Source: an uncultured Rikenellaceae bacterium (GTDB taxonomy: Bacteria; Bacteroidota; Bacteroidia; Bacteroidales; Rikenellaceae). Taken from it: a stretch of 64,000 nt of DNA. The position numbers were made by a program, and so were the translations under genes. The notes beneath the pieces are model-generated. The model was not told the DNA's origin. It saw nothing but the letters and a program-made list of their open reading frames with translations, and searched no databases. Positions 37,445-45,829 of this stretch are shown here, in pieces. Where the stretch lies: positions 62,001 to 126,000 of the forward strand of contig CALUZO010000001.1 in NCBI GenBank assembly GCA_944325305.1. Reading direction: 5' to 3'. Position 1 is the first letter of the stretch. Every line of letters starts with the position of its first letter.

Positions 37445-37452
37445 CAAAGATA
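37445..37452 (-). promoter_or_regulatory. -7 box for aqpZ
   Basis: TATCTTTG on the minus strand, 40 bases upstream of the aqpZ ATG. It abuts the terminator of the upstream VOC operon, so the two transcription units are separated by almost nothing. Confidence 0.7.
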
Positions 37453-37480
37453 AAAAAACAGCCGCATTGTTATGCGGCTG
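37452..37480 (-). terminator. intrinsic terminator of the glucosaminidase-VOC operon
   Basis: A 9-base perfect stem (37459-37467 with 37472-37480) with a 4-base loop; on the minus strand it is followed by seven T. It lies 27 bases beyond the VOC gene stop. Confidence 0.88.
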
Positions 37481-37506
37481 CCATATAGAAAAATACGTTT
37501 ATAATC

Positions 37507-37896
37507 TCAAACTGTAATCTCCACAAGATTGCCTTCGGGGTCAGCTACCGTACTCTCGTAAAAACCGTCGCCGGTAGTTCTTGGTCCGTCAAGAATCTTG
37601 TATCCGTCACCTCTGAGCAAATCTGTTATGGCATCTACCCCTGCCTTGCTGCCTACCGACAGGCTTACATGGGCAAACCCGAGTGCCGCAGACAACGGCA
37701 CGGCATCTACCCCAACCTTGCGCATTAATTCAAGTCTACACGCACCATCTCCGAAGGAGAGCATATACGATTCGAAACCTTTGACCGGATTTGTATATTT
37801 CCTGGTACTCTGCGCCCCGAAATAATTCTCATAAAACATTTTGACCTTCTCCAAATCCTTGCAGTACATTCCTATGTGCGCGATCCCCGATTTCAT
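37507..37896 (-). CDS. VOC family (glyoxalase-like) protein
   Basis: 129-residue member of the vicinal-oxygen-chelate superfamily. Two beta-alpha-beta-beta-beta units are visible: the first begins IAHIGMYCKDLEKVKMFYEN, the second GFAHVSLSV, and the end is STVADPEGNLVEITV. Candidate metal ligands are His in IAHIG, Glu in RLEL, His in FAHVS and the terminal Glu in LVEI. Family members include lactoylglutathione lyase and methylmalonyl-CoA epimerase; which applies is unknown. It begins 2 bases after the upstream unknown gene, so it is the last gene of a three-gene operon. Confidence 0.85.
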   Translation of the reverse strand: MKSGIAHIGMYCKDLEKVKMFYENYFGAQSTRKYTNPVKGFESYMLSFGDGACRLELMRKVGVDAVPLSAALGFAHVSLSVGSKAGVDAITDLLRGDGYKILDGPRTTGDGFYESTVADPEGNLVEITV

Positions 37897-37898
37897 CG

Positions 37899-38588
37899 CT
37901 AAATATCGTCCGCGTTGAACTTATATCCGAGGCGTTTACCCGTCTGCATCTTCGAGTGCTCTATCTTGGTATTGAGCTGGTCTACCGACACTATCTTCGA
38001 TATTTCATAGGGCGGCACAAGCAGATCGAATTCGAGAGCGTAATTGATGGCATGTTCCACTATGTCGATCAGTGCGCTTTTATCTATTACACCCTGTCCG
38101 AAGTTGTTGTGGCGCATACTCATCTGACGCTTGCCTTCTACGAAATACTGCATCTCGCGGTTGATGAAGATTCGTCCGACAAGATAGCCCTCGTCGGCAT
38201 TACGGTTGTATTTGAGCGAATCGGACAGAAAGTTATAGATATTTATGATTCCGCAGTAAGAATTGAGTTTCTCGTCGCGCACGTATGAATTTTGCCATAT
38301 TATATGTTCGCGGTTGAACTCGAAAACGTTGGTATGCATACTGAAGATAAGCACGTCGCCAGCGACCTGCAATTGGGCTTCGAATTTACCTCTGTCACGG
38401 TATTCTATCCTGATGCGCTTGTCAATCTGTTCCTCGAGAGCGTCGTTTATTTCCGAGGTCATCTCATGTAGCGCCTCTTTCAGCTCTTCAAATACCGCAA
38501 AGGTATTGTCGAATACTTTTTGCTGGACGTTTGATTTCTCTACCAGCGTGGTCAAGATCTGCTTTCGCAACTCCCCGTCGTTATCCAT
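37899..38588 (-). CDS. conserved protein, unknown function
   Basis: 229 residues with no signal peptide or membrane segment. It starts with a predicted helical region (about 1-60, with EELKEALHEMTSEINDALEE) and then has a mixed alpha/beta part around QVAGDVLIFSMHTNVFEF and GYLVGRIFINREMQYFVEGK. I recall no named domain for it, though it resembles hypothetical proteins common in Bacteroidota. It lies between the glucosaminidase-LysM gene (27 bases upstream) and the VOC gene (2 bases downstream) on the same strand. No catalytic motif can be named. Confidence 0.7.
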   Translation of the reverse strand: MDNDGELRKQILTTLVEKSNVQQKVFDNTFAVFEELKEALHEMTSEINDALEEQIDKRIRIEYRDRGKFEAQLQVAGDVLIFSMHTNVFEFNREHIIWQNSYVRDEKLNSYCGIINIYNFLSDSLKYNRNADEGYLVGRIFINREMQYFVEGKRQMSMRHNNFGQGVIDKSALIDIVEHAINYALEFDLLVPPYEISKIVSVDQLNTKIEHSKMQTGKRLGYKFNADDI

Positions 38589-38615
38589 TTTTGAAATTTA
38601 TGCTTAATATGTTAT

Positions 38616-39590
38616 TTACATCAATCTTATTTGCGAGCCCGGCATAAGCAGCGCATCGGCCGGACGGCGATTTATCTTCAACAGCTTGCGCAACTTGATA
38701 CCGTATTTCTGCGATATGGAGTGCATGGTCTCGCCTTCGGTAACGGTATGCAGCAATCTCCCGTTCAATGATCTGTTGGCCTTGGCCTTCACATATACCG
38801 CCTCTCCTTCGAGCGGTTCATGATCCGGACCGACATCGTTGAATTTGCGCAGCTTGCGTTCGGACACTTTCAGTTTTGCCGACATGGACTTGTACGTATC
38901 TCCCGCCTTGGCAACCACGAACATGGAACCGTTGTTGACATATGAAGCATATTCGCCGTTACCTGCAACGGTCACGACATAATTGTCCACGTCTATCTTT
39001 TCGACAGGTTTTGTCGGTTTCTGTTCCTCTTCAACAACAGGCACTGTAATCTGTGCCATATCTACCGGTCCGGCATCCATTTCATCGAGCACGTAAAGTT
39101 CGTTTTCCTCTATGATCTTTATAAGCATCTCCGCATACTTGGGATTTGTGGCATATCCTGCTTTTTGCAGTCCCTGCGCCCATCCCTTGTAATCGAGCGG
39201 ATCGAGTTCGAACAGTGCGGCATAACGAGGAGATTTGTCGAGGAAGTCGCAATGGTCACGGAAAGAGGCCTCGACCGAAGGGTATTTACGGAAACACTCG
39301 CCTTTGGCATCGTCGTCGTGCAATATTGTCTGCCCGGTCCAATCCTTCTTGCACTTTATCCCGAAATGGTTATTGGCCAGAACGGCAAGACGGCTGTTGC
39401 CGCAATCGGACTCGAACAATGCCTGCGCCATGGTGATACTTGCCGGGATACCGTGTGTTTCCTGATTCTCGAGTGCCAGTTGGCTATATTTCTGAATGTA
39501 TTCTCCGCGAGTCATTCGGGTCTGTGCCGATGCGGAAACAGACACCATGAAGACAAAAACGGGTAAAAAATACCTTTTAAAGCTCATCAT
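38616..39590 (-). CDS. secreted glucosaminidase with LysM repeats
   Basis: Peptidoglycan hydrolase of 324 residues. The frame is open for hundreds of bases upstream, but that part is antisense to the DUF4254 gene; the real start is the MMSFKRYFLPVF signal peptide at 39590, 20 bases after a consensus promoter box. After the signal comes a FlgJ/GH73-type endo-beta-N-acetylglucosaminidase domain (about 25-165), with the likely catalytic Glu in AQALFESDCGNS, and family features NNHFGIKC and YATNPKYAEM. The C-terminal half carries two LysM-like repeats, near FVVAKAGDTYKSMSAKLKVS and LLHTVTEGETMHSISQKYGI. It probably trims cell-wall glycan during growth. The two downstream genes share its transcript. 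Confidence 0.92.
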   Translation of the reverse strand: MMSFKRYFLPVFVFMVSVSASAQTRMTRGEYIQKYSQLALENQETHGIPASITMAQALFESDCGNSRLAVLANNHFGIKCKKDWTGQTILHDDDAKGECFRKYPSVEASFRDHCDFLDKSPRYAALFELDPLDYKGWAQGLQKAGYATNPKYAEMLIKIIEENELYVLDEMDAGPVDMAQITVPVVEEEQKPTKPVEKIDVDNYVVTVAGNGEYASYVNNGSMFVVAKAGDTYKSMSAKLKVSERKLRKFNDVGPDHEPLEGEAVYVKAKANRSLNGRLLHTVTEGETMHSISQKYGIKLRKLLKINRRPADALLMPGSQIRLM

Positions 39591-39609
39591 TTCAATTTTT
39601 GATACTCGA

Positions 39610-39641
39610 CAAAGATAGCATATTCTTGTAATTAGAACAAA
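39610..39641 (-). promoter_or_regulatory. promoter of the glucosaminidase operon
   Basis: Minus-strand TTTG (39641-39638) and TATCTTTG (39617-39610), 20 bases apart. Predicted start near 39603, about 13 bases before the ATG. It interleaves with the divergent plus-strand promoter at 39625-39655. Confidence 0.82.
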
Positions 39642-39655
39642 AAATCCTAAATTTG
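39625..39655 (+). promoter_or_regulatory. promoter of the DUF4254-glycosyltransferase pair
   Basis: CTTG (39625-39628) and TAAATTTG (39648-39655) with a 19-base spacer. Predicted start near 39662, about 13 bases before the ATG at 39675. The -33 element lies between the -7 and -33 elements of the opposing promoter. Confidence 0.78.
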
Positions 39656-39674
39656 TCACAATACTTGAAAAACC

Positions 39675-40286
39675 ATGGAAAAATTCACCGATCAGGCAAA
39701 CAAGATTTTCGACGACGTGATTGTCGAATATCACCTCCACGACGACGTGGACTATAAGCCACAAAATCCTTTCAAAGACGGAAGCATAGAGTTTCTGTTG
39801 TTCGCCAAGAACTGGATCGACACAGTGCAGTGGCACCTCGAGGACATAATCCGCGACCCGGAAATAGACCCCGTCGAAGCTCTCAAGATCAAAAGACGGA
39901 TCGACGCTTCGAACCAGGAGCGCACCGACATGGTCGAATACATAGACAGCTACCTGCTCGACAAATACAAAAACATCAAGGTTGCACCGGATGCGAAGAT
40001 AAACACCGAGACTCCGGCATGGGCCATCGACCGCCTTTCGATTCTCGCCCTCAAAATATACCATATGCGGCAAGAGGCCACACGTCCAGATGCCAGCCCG
40101 GAACACAAGACTGCATGCCAGAGCAAATTGGATATTCTGCTCACGCAACGCCAGGACCTGTCGCAAGGTATCGAGGAACTGATCGCGGACATCGAAGCTG
40201 GACGCAAGTGGATGAAAGTCTACAAACAAATGAAAATGTATAACGACCCGGCTCTCAACCCTGTTCTGTACGCAACAAAAAAATAA
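39675..40286 (+). CDS. DUF4254 protein
   Basis: 203-residue, mostly helical soluble protein of the DUF4254 family, recognised by its opening pattern and the NQERTDMVEYIDSYL and RLSILALKIYHMRQEA segments. The function is unknown. In many Bacteroidota it lies next to a family-9 glycosyltransferase, as here (49 bases upstream), so a role in lipopolysaccharide or surface-glycan synthesis is plausible. No signal peptide or membrane segment is seen. Confidence 0.85.
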   Translation: MEKFTDQANKIFDDVIVEYHLHDDVDYKPQNPFKDGSIEFLLFAKNWIDTVQWHLEDIIRDPEIDPVEALKIKRRIDASNQERTDMVEYIDSYLLDKYKNIKVAPDAKINTETPAWAIDRLSILALKIYHMRQEATRPDASPEHKTACQSKLDILLTQRQDLSQGIEELIADIEAGRKWMKVYKQMKMYNDPALNPVLYATKK

Positions 40287-40334
40287 ATCAAGATCCTCGA
40301 AGGACACGAAGATACGCAGCAGTGAAAGATAACT

Positions 40335-41399
40335 ATGTCTGAAAGGGACGACATATTTCATGGGGCGAAACCCGGTAAAAAGGCTCACATACTCATAGCA
40401 CGTCTGTCCGCTATGGGCGATGTCGCCATACTGGTACCTGTAGTCAAAGCTCTCCGCCGGGACTTTCCCGACCTGAAGATAACCATATTGACCAGACACG
40501 CGTTCCAGATATTCTTCCGCGAGGTCAAGAATGTGGATTTCGTCTCCCCTGATTTCAACCGTCAACACAAGGGAGCCCGCGGAATCATCCGCCTGGCCGG
40601 CGAATTGAAGAGACTCGGCATAACCCATTTCGCCGATACGCACGACGTACTTCGTACAAAATTGCTACGTAAATTGCTACGCATTGCCGGTGTGAAAATA
40701 TCTGTCATAGACAAAGGCAATGCTGAAAAACGCGCCCTTACCCGCAAGTACCACAAATATATGGTACAACTCGAGCCTACATACGAACGCTACCGGGACA
40801 CGATACGCAACCTCGGTTTCTGTGTTAACGAACCGTCTCCAGTGATACACGAAACACTGCCACTCCCCAAAGAGATACTCGATACCGTGGGACCGAAACA
40901 GGGCAAATGGATAGGCGTAGCCCCGTTCGCCAAACATCTGGGCAAGATATATCCGACCTCGCTGACAGGAGACCTCATAGGCCTGCTGGCCCACAGATAC
41001 GATCATGTATTCATATTCGGTGGAGGCGAATTCGAACGTGAATTCGCAGAGTGTATCGAAGGCATGCATCATAACGTTCATTCCGTCATCGGAAAGATAA
41101 AACTGGGGGAAGAAATGGACCTGATGTCAAATATCGACGTCATGGTCACCATGGATTCCGGTTCGATGCATATCGCCTCGCTGGTCGGGACTCCAGTCGT
41201 ATCCATATGGGGAGCCACACACCCGTTTGCAGGATTCTACGGTTATGGGCAGGATCCGAATAACGCCGTGCAACTCGACCTTCCATGCCGACCATGTTCG
41301 GTGTATGGGAACAAAAGTTGCATGTACGACGATTACCACTGCATGCACAATATCCCTCCCACGACAATACTTGACAAAATTATCGAGGTCGCCGGATAA
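40335..41399 (+). CDS. family 9 glycosyltransferase (heptosyltransferase-like)
   Basis: 354-residue cytoplasmic GT-B enzyme, ADP-heptose:LPS heptosyltransferase-like. The N-terminal Rossmann half opens HILIARLSAMGDVAILVPVV, and the donor-site half has the family signature VMVTMDSGSMHIASLVGTPV followed by SIWGATHP. It likely adds a sugar to the LPS core; the exact donor is not certain because Bacteroidota cores differ. Internal near-repeat bases around 40661-40690 code for a LLRKLLR segment. It follows the DUF4254 gene on the same strand, and gcvH has its own promoter downstream. Confidence 0.9.
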   Translation: MSERDDIFHGAKPGKKAHILIARLSAMGDVAILVPVVKALRRDFPDLKITILTRHAFQIFFREVKNVDFVSPDFNRQHKGARGIIRLAGELKRLGITHFADTHDVLRTKLLRKLLRIAGVKISVIDKGNAEKRALTRKYHKYMVQLEPTYERYRDTIRNLGFCVNEPSPVIHETLPLPKEILDTVGPKQGKWIGVAPFAKHLGKIYPTSLTGDLIGLLAHRYDHVFIFGGGEFEREFAECIEGMHHNVHSVIGKIKLGEEMDLMSNIDVMVTMDSGSMHIASLVGTPVVSIWGATHPFAGFYGYGQDPNNAVQLDLPCRPCSVYGNKSCMYDDYHCMHNIPPTTILDKIIEVAG

Positions 41400-41436
41400 T
41401 TCCAGACACGCCAGAATCTGAAAAGAAACAGAACCT

Positions 41437-41456
41437 GCGTGAAAAATTTCACGCAA
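41437..41456 (+). terminator. possible terminator after the glycosyltransferase gene
   Basis: TGCGTGAAA / TTTCACGCA (41437-41445 with 41448-41456) with a 2-base centre, 37 bases after the stop. No U-tract, so it might instead be a protein-binding palindrome upstream of gcvH. Confidence 0.4.
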
Positions 41457-41483
41457 GAATACCCACACTTCAGAAATAAAAAG

Positions 41484-41491
41484 TAATTTTG
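41484..41491 (+). promoter_or_regulatory. -7 box for gcvH-mdh
   Basis: TAATTTTG fits TAnnTTTG and predicts a start near 41498, with a leader of about 34 bases. No -33 TTTG is seen. Confidence 0.6.
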
Positions 41492-41531
41492 AGAGATTTT
41501 TGAAAGATAACGCATCTAAATCTTCGCAGCA

Positions 41532-41909
41532 ATGAACATCCCCGCAGAGCTAAGGTATTCCAAAGACCATGAATGGGTGCGCATAGAAGGCGACACAGCA
41601 ATTGTAGGTATCACGGACTTCGCACAAAGCCAGCTCGGCGACATAGTCTTTGTCGATGTAACTACCGAGGGCGAAACCCTGGGACAACACGACATATTCG
41701 GAACCGTAGAGGCAGTGAAAACGGTATCGGACGTTTTTCTGCCGGTCGGTGGCACGATAATCGCATTCAACCAAACACTCAACGACTCTCCCGAATCGGT
41801 CAATAAAGATCCGTACGGAGCCGGATGGATGGTCAAGGTCAAGATGAGCAATCCGGAAGAAGTGAATTCTCTTATGGATGCCGATAGCTATAAAGCAATG
41901 ATCGGATAA
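41532..41909 (+). CDS. gcvH: glycine cleavage system H protein
   Basis: 125-residue lipoyl carrier of the glycine cleavage system. The lipoylated lysine is K63 in GTVEAVKTVSD. The family start LRYSKDHEWVRIEGD is intact. It shuttles the aminomethyl group between P, T and L proteins, whose genes are not in this window. No glycine riboswitch is apparent in the leader. mdh follows after 30 bases, so they are probably cotranscribed. Confidence 0.97.
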   Translation: MNIPAELRYSKDHEWVRIEGDTAIVGITDFAQSQLGDIVFVDVTTEGETLGQHDIFGTVEAVKTVSDVFLPVGGTIIAFNQTLNDSPESVNKDPYGAGWMVKVKMSNPEEVNSLMDADSYKAMIG

Positions 41910-41939
41910 GGCAGTATAAAATAAAATTAAAGAACAACT

Positions 41940-42881
41940 ATGAGCAAAGTAACAGTAGTAGGAGCAGGCAACGTCGGAGCGACCTGTGCAAATATTCTGG
42001 CTATCAAGGAGACAGCCAGTGAAGTAGTTTTGATCGATATCAAGGAAGGACTCGCCGAAGGCAAGATCCTCGACATGTTCCAGACAGAAACCCTGTTAGA
42101 CATCGACACGAAACTTACGGGCGTCACCAACGACTATTCCAAGACCGCAGGCAGCGACGTTGTTGTCATCACCTCAGGAATTCCGCGCAAACCGGGCATG
42201 ACCCGCGAAGAACTTATCGGGACCAACGCAGGAATCGTAAAGAACGTCATAGAAAGTGTGGTTAAATACTCCCCGGACGCCATCATTCTCATCGTAAGCA
42301 ACCCGATGGATACAATGACCTATCTGGCAGCCAAAGCAAGCGGTCTTCCTCGCAACAGGGTCTTCGGCATGGGCGGTGCACTCGACAGCGCACGTTTCAA
42401 ATGCTACCTCAGCAAGGCTATCGGCGCCAACATTAACGAAATAGAAGGTATGGTAATCGGCGGCCACGGCGACACGACCATGATTCCAGTTACCAGCCTC
42501 GCCACATACAAAGGCATTCCGGTGAGCAAATTCCTCAATGCCGATGAAATTAAAAAGGTAGTCGGCGAAACGATGGTCGGCGGCGCTACACTGACCGGCC
42601 TCCTCGGAACTTCGGCATGGTATGCTCCTGGCGCAGCTGCTGCCTACATTGTCGAAGCCATCCTGAAAGACCAGAAGAAGATCATCCCTTCTTGCGTTGC
42701 ACTCGAAGGCGAATACGGACAGAACGACATCTGCATAGGCGTTCCGACAATCATCGGCCGCAACGGTGCTGAAAAGGTACTCGAAATCGAACTCAGCGAC
42801 GAAGAAAAGAAACTCTTCGAAGCAAGCGTCGCAGCTGTTCGCAAAACGACCTCGATACTCAGCGAGAGCGGAATACTGTAA
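41940..42881 (+). CDS. mdh: malate dehydrogenase
   Basis: 313-residue NAD-dependent enzyme that interconverts malate and oxaloacetate, of the lactate-dehydrogenase-like MDH type. The NAD loop is GAGNVGA (8-14), substrate arginines lie in IPRKPGMTREEL (R83, R89), and the catalytic His is H176 in IGGHGDTTM. It is cotranscribed with gcvH and ends before a 15-base-pair terminator. Confidence 0.97.
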   Translation: MSKVTVVGAGNVGATCANILAIKETASEVVLIDIKEGLAEGKILDMFQTETLLDIDTKLTGVTNDYSKTAGSDVVVITSGIPRKPGMTREELIGTNAGIVKNVIESVVKYSPDAIILIVSNPMDTMTYLAAKASGLPRNRVFGMGGALDSARFKCYLSKAIGANINEIEGMVIGGHGDTTMIPVTSLATYKGIPVSKFLNADEIKKVVGETMVGGATLTGLLGTSAWYAPGAAAAYIVEAILKDQKKIIPSCVALEGEYGQNDICIGVPTIIGRNGAEKVLEIELSDEEKKLFEASVAAVRKTTSILSESGIL

Positions 42882-42932
42882 TATCATATTCCATCCGGGC
42901 AAAAGTCTCTGCAACACGCCCGGACAAAACTG

Positions 42933-42966
42933 ACAAGGGCATCTTCCTCTCGGAAGATGCCCTTGT
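42933..42966 (+). terminator. terminator after mdh
   Basis: A 15-base perfect stem (42933-42947 with 42952-42966) with a 4-base TCTC loop, 51 bases after the mdh stop. It lacks a long U-tract. Confidence 0.8.
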
Positions 42967-43066
42967 ATCATTAAAGCAATCAAATTGCCGATCCGACACT
43001 AAAGCTGGCTTTCTAAAAATTCGGTACACTCAGACATGTATCAAGACTAAAGAAAAATTCTCGCTC

Positions 43067-43279
43067 ATGAAGAGAATCATCTCTTCCATAATTGCCTTCC
43101 CGGGCTACTCCGACAAAACGTCACATCGGGCTCCACGTGAAATCCTGGCCAACTAAAATGTTTATTACATTGCAGAAGCGATACTGTATCTGTCTGTTCC
43201 GGGCAAAGAACAAATCGTCAAGACACTCTCGGCCTATCCACAAAACGCTCAAAAAATCGGTCGCCCACCCGATCTGTAA
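43067..43279 (+). pseudogene. short frame with an internal stop, possible gene remnant
   Basis: From the ATG at 43067 one frame stays coding-like for 70 codons apart from a single TAA at 43154-43156. The first 29 codons begin MKRIISSIIAFPGYSDK; after the stop the frame continues with VYYIAEAILYLSVPGKEQIV and ends QKIGRPPDL. The second half has a protein-like codon pattern matching the neighbours. It might be a broken remnant of a small gene, or chance. I do not recognise a family. It converges with the cardiolipin synthase gene, ending 4 bases from it. Confidence 0.25.
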
Positions 43280-43283
43280 TACG

Positions 43284-44759
43284 CTATAAAAGTGGACTCA
43301 ACAGTCGCGCAAGCGCCTCATAGACGCTATGTAGCTTACGTCGATTTTCCCACATTTCCATGGTCATTTTGGTACTTCCCGCAAGGTCTTTCATAAAATA
43401 TCCTTCGAGTTCTCTGGCAATCTGACGGTCGTACATGATTGCCGTAACCTCGAAGTTATCCTCGAAACTGCGCATATCCATATTTGCAGTTCCCACAGAC
43501 GAGAATTCCCCGTCTATCATTATGACCTTCGAATGGTTGAAACCGCGTTTATAAAGATAGACATTTATTCCCGCTTCGAGCAGTTCGCCTATATATGAGC
43601 GGGTTGCCCAGTACACTATCTTGGAATCCGACCGGCTGGGTATCATCACACGTACATCTATACCGCTGAGGGCAGCCACTTTGAGTGCCGTGAGAATAGC
43701 CTGATTCGGTAAAAAATATGGCGACGATATATAGATATATTTTTTTGCTCTTGTTATGGCCGCAAAAAATGCCTGCATTATGGATGCCCAATCAGAATCA
43801 GGTCCCGACGAGGCTATTTGCATAGGGATCTCCTCGTTCACCCGGCTCGGCGGAAAATATTTTTTATAATCGTCGAGCTTCTGCCTGTCGCTAACGAAAT
43901 ACCAGTCTGTGGAAAACACTATATTGAGCATGGCGACTGCATCCCCTTCGATTTTGAGATGGGTATCACGCCAGGCACCGAGACGCCTCGTACGCCTGAG
44001 ATAACGATCGGCAATATTGATTCCACCTGTAAAAGCCACCTGACCATCGACGACTACTATCTTGCGGTGGTTGCGGTAATTCACCCTGCTGGTCAACCAC
44101 GGAAACGCCACCCGCATGAAACATCGTACATCGACTCCTGCCGCACGCATCTGCTTTCGGAATTTGCGGTTCAACCCCCAACTCCCCACATCATCATAAA
44201 TAAAACGCACCTCCACACCTGCACGAGCCTTGTCCATGAGTATCTTGGCTATCTTTCGCCCTATCCTATCGTTCTCAAAGATATAATATTCCATATGTAT
44301 GAACGTACGTGCAGACTTGAGGGCCTCTATTATCGCAGCGAAAGTCGCTTTACCGTTATTGAGTACGGTCACCCTGTTTTTCATCGTCAGCAGTGACTTG
44401 TTGTTGTTAAGCAACAATGTAATGATGTCTTTGTTGTCCACGATGCTTTGTCTCAGCAACGGATCCGGATTGGAGATTACGGCCAACTGTTCCCGGCTGA
44501 TTTCCTCGAACTGTTGCAGGTCATCGAGCTCCTTGAGATTGAATATCTTCTCTTTTCGGTGGTTGCGTCCGAAAAGAATATAGAACGCCAGGCCGGCCAC
44601 CGGCAGCAAGGCTATCACGGTAATCCATCCCAATGCTTTCACTGGGTCGTTTTTCTGCTTTATTATAATGACAATAGTAGCTATGATAATGAGGGCATAA
44701 AGTACCGTCACCATCATTTTCACATCATTAAAAGCCAACAAGCGACAAACTATTGCCAT
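43284..44759 (-). CDS. cls: cardiolipin synthase (phospholipase D family)
   Basis: Membrane enzyme that joins phosphatidylglycerol molecules into cardiolipin. From the start at 44759 it has 491 residues: two N-terminal hydrophobic segments (around LYALIIIATIVIIIKQ and ITVIALLPVAGLAFYILFG), then two PLD domains, each with an HKD motif: HRKIVVVDG and HSKVIMIDG. I prefer this start because an ATG nine codons upstream (44786) falls inside the TATATTTG promoter box. The last segment of the protein is the usual LLSPLL end. Confidence 0.92.
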   Translation of the reverse strand: MAIVCRLLAFNDVKMMVTVLYALIIIATIVIIIKQKNDPVKALGWITVIALLPVAGLAFYILFGRNHRKEKIFNLKELDDLQQFEEISREQLAVISNPDPLLRQSIVDNKDIITLLLNNNKSLLTMKNRVTVLNNGKATFAAIIEALKSARTFIHMEYYIFENDRIGRKIAKILMDKARAGVEVRFIYDDVGSWGLNRKFRKQMRAAGVDVRCFMRVAFPWLTSRVNYRNHRKIVVVDGQVAFTGGINIADRYLRRTRRLGAWRDTHLKIEGDAVAMLNIVFSTDWYFVSDRQKLDDYKKYFPPSRVNEEIPMQIASSGPDSDWASIMQAFFAAITRAKKYIYISSPYFLPNQAILTALKVAALSGIDVRVMIPSRSDSKIVYWATRSYIGELLEAGINVYLYKRGFNHSKVIMIDGEFSSVGTANMDMRSFEDNFEVTAIMYDRQIARELEGYFMKDLAGSTKMTMEMWENRRKLHSVYEALARLLSPLL

Positions 44760-44783
44760 AGGCAGATCGATTAATAATTCATA

Positions 44784-44791
44784 CAAATATA
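44784..44791 (-). promoter_or_regulatory. -7 box for cls
   Basis: TATATTTG on the minus strand, 24 bases upstream of the ATG at 44759; expected start near 44777. It rules out the longer gene start at 44786. Confidence 0.65.
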
Positions 44792-44888
44792 AGATTAAAT
44801 CGGGAAATGGATATCAGACGTGTAAATTTCGCCGTAACTTCCTATCTTATAGTAAAAAGCACGTATTATGACAATTTTGACTCTAAAT

Positions 44889-44919
44889 TTTGACAATTAA
44901 GAAATAATGCCTATATTTG
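44889..44919 (+). promoter_or_regulatory. promoter of greA
   Basis: TTTG (44889-44892) and TATATTTG (44912-44919) with a 19-base spacer, a textbook Bacteroidota promoter. The predicted start near 44926 gives an AT-rich leader of about 69 bases before the ATG at 44995. Confidence 0.88.
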
Positions 44920-44994
44920 CTCTATACATAAAGGAAGTTCCGGCTTTTACAGTCGGGATTTTCTATTTTTATTTTTTAAGAAAAGTAAAATATT

Positions 44995-45471
44995 ATGTCT
45001 CAGAAAATAATTTATCTTACCGAAAGCGGGTTCCAGAAACTCAAAGCCGAACTCGACCAACTCCGTTCCGTGGACAGACCGGCGATAACGGCACAAATAG
45101 CCGAGGCCCGCGACAAAGGAGACCTTTCGGAAAATGCCGAATACGATGCTGCCAAGGAGGCACAGGGAATGTTAGAAATGCGGATCGCTAAACTCGAAGC
45201 CCAACTGGCTAATGCTCGCATCCTCGACGAATCAAAGATAGATACCTCAAAGATACAGATATTGAGCCGTGTTCGCCTCAAAAACCACAATACGGGGAAA
45301 GAGGTGGAATACACCTTAGTGTCTGAAAGCGAGGCAAATCTCAAGGAGGGCAAACTCTCCATAGGAACTCCCATAGCCAAGGCTCTGTTGGGTAAAAAGG
45401 TCGGCGACAAGGTAGCCGTGAATGTTCCCGCAGGAACTATCAATTTCGAGATACTCGAGATCGGTATCTGA
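44995..45471 (+). CDS. greA: transcription elongation factor GreA
   Basis: 158-residue factor that enters the RNA polymerase secondary channel and stimulates cleavage of backtracked RNA. The N-terminal coiled coil holds the conserved acidic tip in ARDKGDLSENAEYDAAKEAQ, and the C-terminal domain has the family pattern SIGTPIAKALLGKKVGD. It stands alone with a strong promoter and a palindromic terminator. Confidence 0.98.
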   Translation: MSQKIIYLTESGFQKLKAELDQLRSVDRPAITAQIAEARDKGDLSENAEYDAAKEAQGMLEMRIAKLEAQLANARILDESKIDTSKIQILSRVRLKNHNTGKEVEYTLVSESEANLKEGKLSIGTPIAKALLGKKVGDKVAVNVPAGTINFEILEIGI

Positions 45472-45487
45472 TAATGACCGAAGAGAT

Positions 45488-45521
45488 AAACAAAGCCCCG
45501 ACATATGTCGGGGCTTTGTTT
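45488..45521. terminator. 34-base palindromic terminator after greA
   Basis: A continuous perfect palindrome from 45488 to 45521 centred on CATATG, with GC-rich stem GCCCCGAC and flanking AAACAAA / TTTGTTT, so it works as an intrinsic terminator for greA and possibly for the minus-strand lipoprotein operon coming from the other side. Confidence 0.88.
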
Positions 45522-45829
45522 TAGGGACATAAACTCAAGTCTCATCAATAAATAATGCTACGCATACATGACGACTGCAAACAGAATTTTATATGCCACG
45601 TTCTCGTCTGCCTCAGATCTGTTGATACAATGGCTGTTCCTCAAGTTTACGGCACGATCATTATGCCAAAATAAAGCCATGCCTATCGACGAAACCGATA
45701 TTTTCACCAGTTAAATTTCCGAGTGTCCTTTGCAAGAATGCTGCTTTGCAATATTATTAGGCATCGAATAATGCACACAATTACCTCCCTACAGAAATGG
45801 ACAGGCATAGCCTGAATCATTGTCTTCTT
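45522..45829. other. intergenic region, no convincing gene
   Basis: 308 bases between the greA terminator and the end of the minus-strand lipoprotein gene. A 48-codon frame (45568-45714) is open but has no promoter, ribosome site or recognisable composition. Nothing else was seen. Confidence 0.4.

Noticed and set aside
39591..40643. Upstream 350-codon extension of the glucosaminidase frame
   Set aside because: It is antisense to the DUF4254 and glycosyltransferase genes, and a promoter box plus signal peptide place the real start at 39590.
41484..41531. Glycine riboswitch before gcvH
   Set aside because: The leader is only about 34 bases, too short for an aptamer, and no matching fold was seen.
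43284..44786. Longer cardiolipin synthase start at 44786
   Set aside because: The ATG lies within the TATATTTG promoter box; the ATG at 44759 fits the predicted transcript start.
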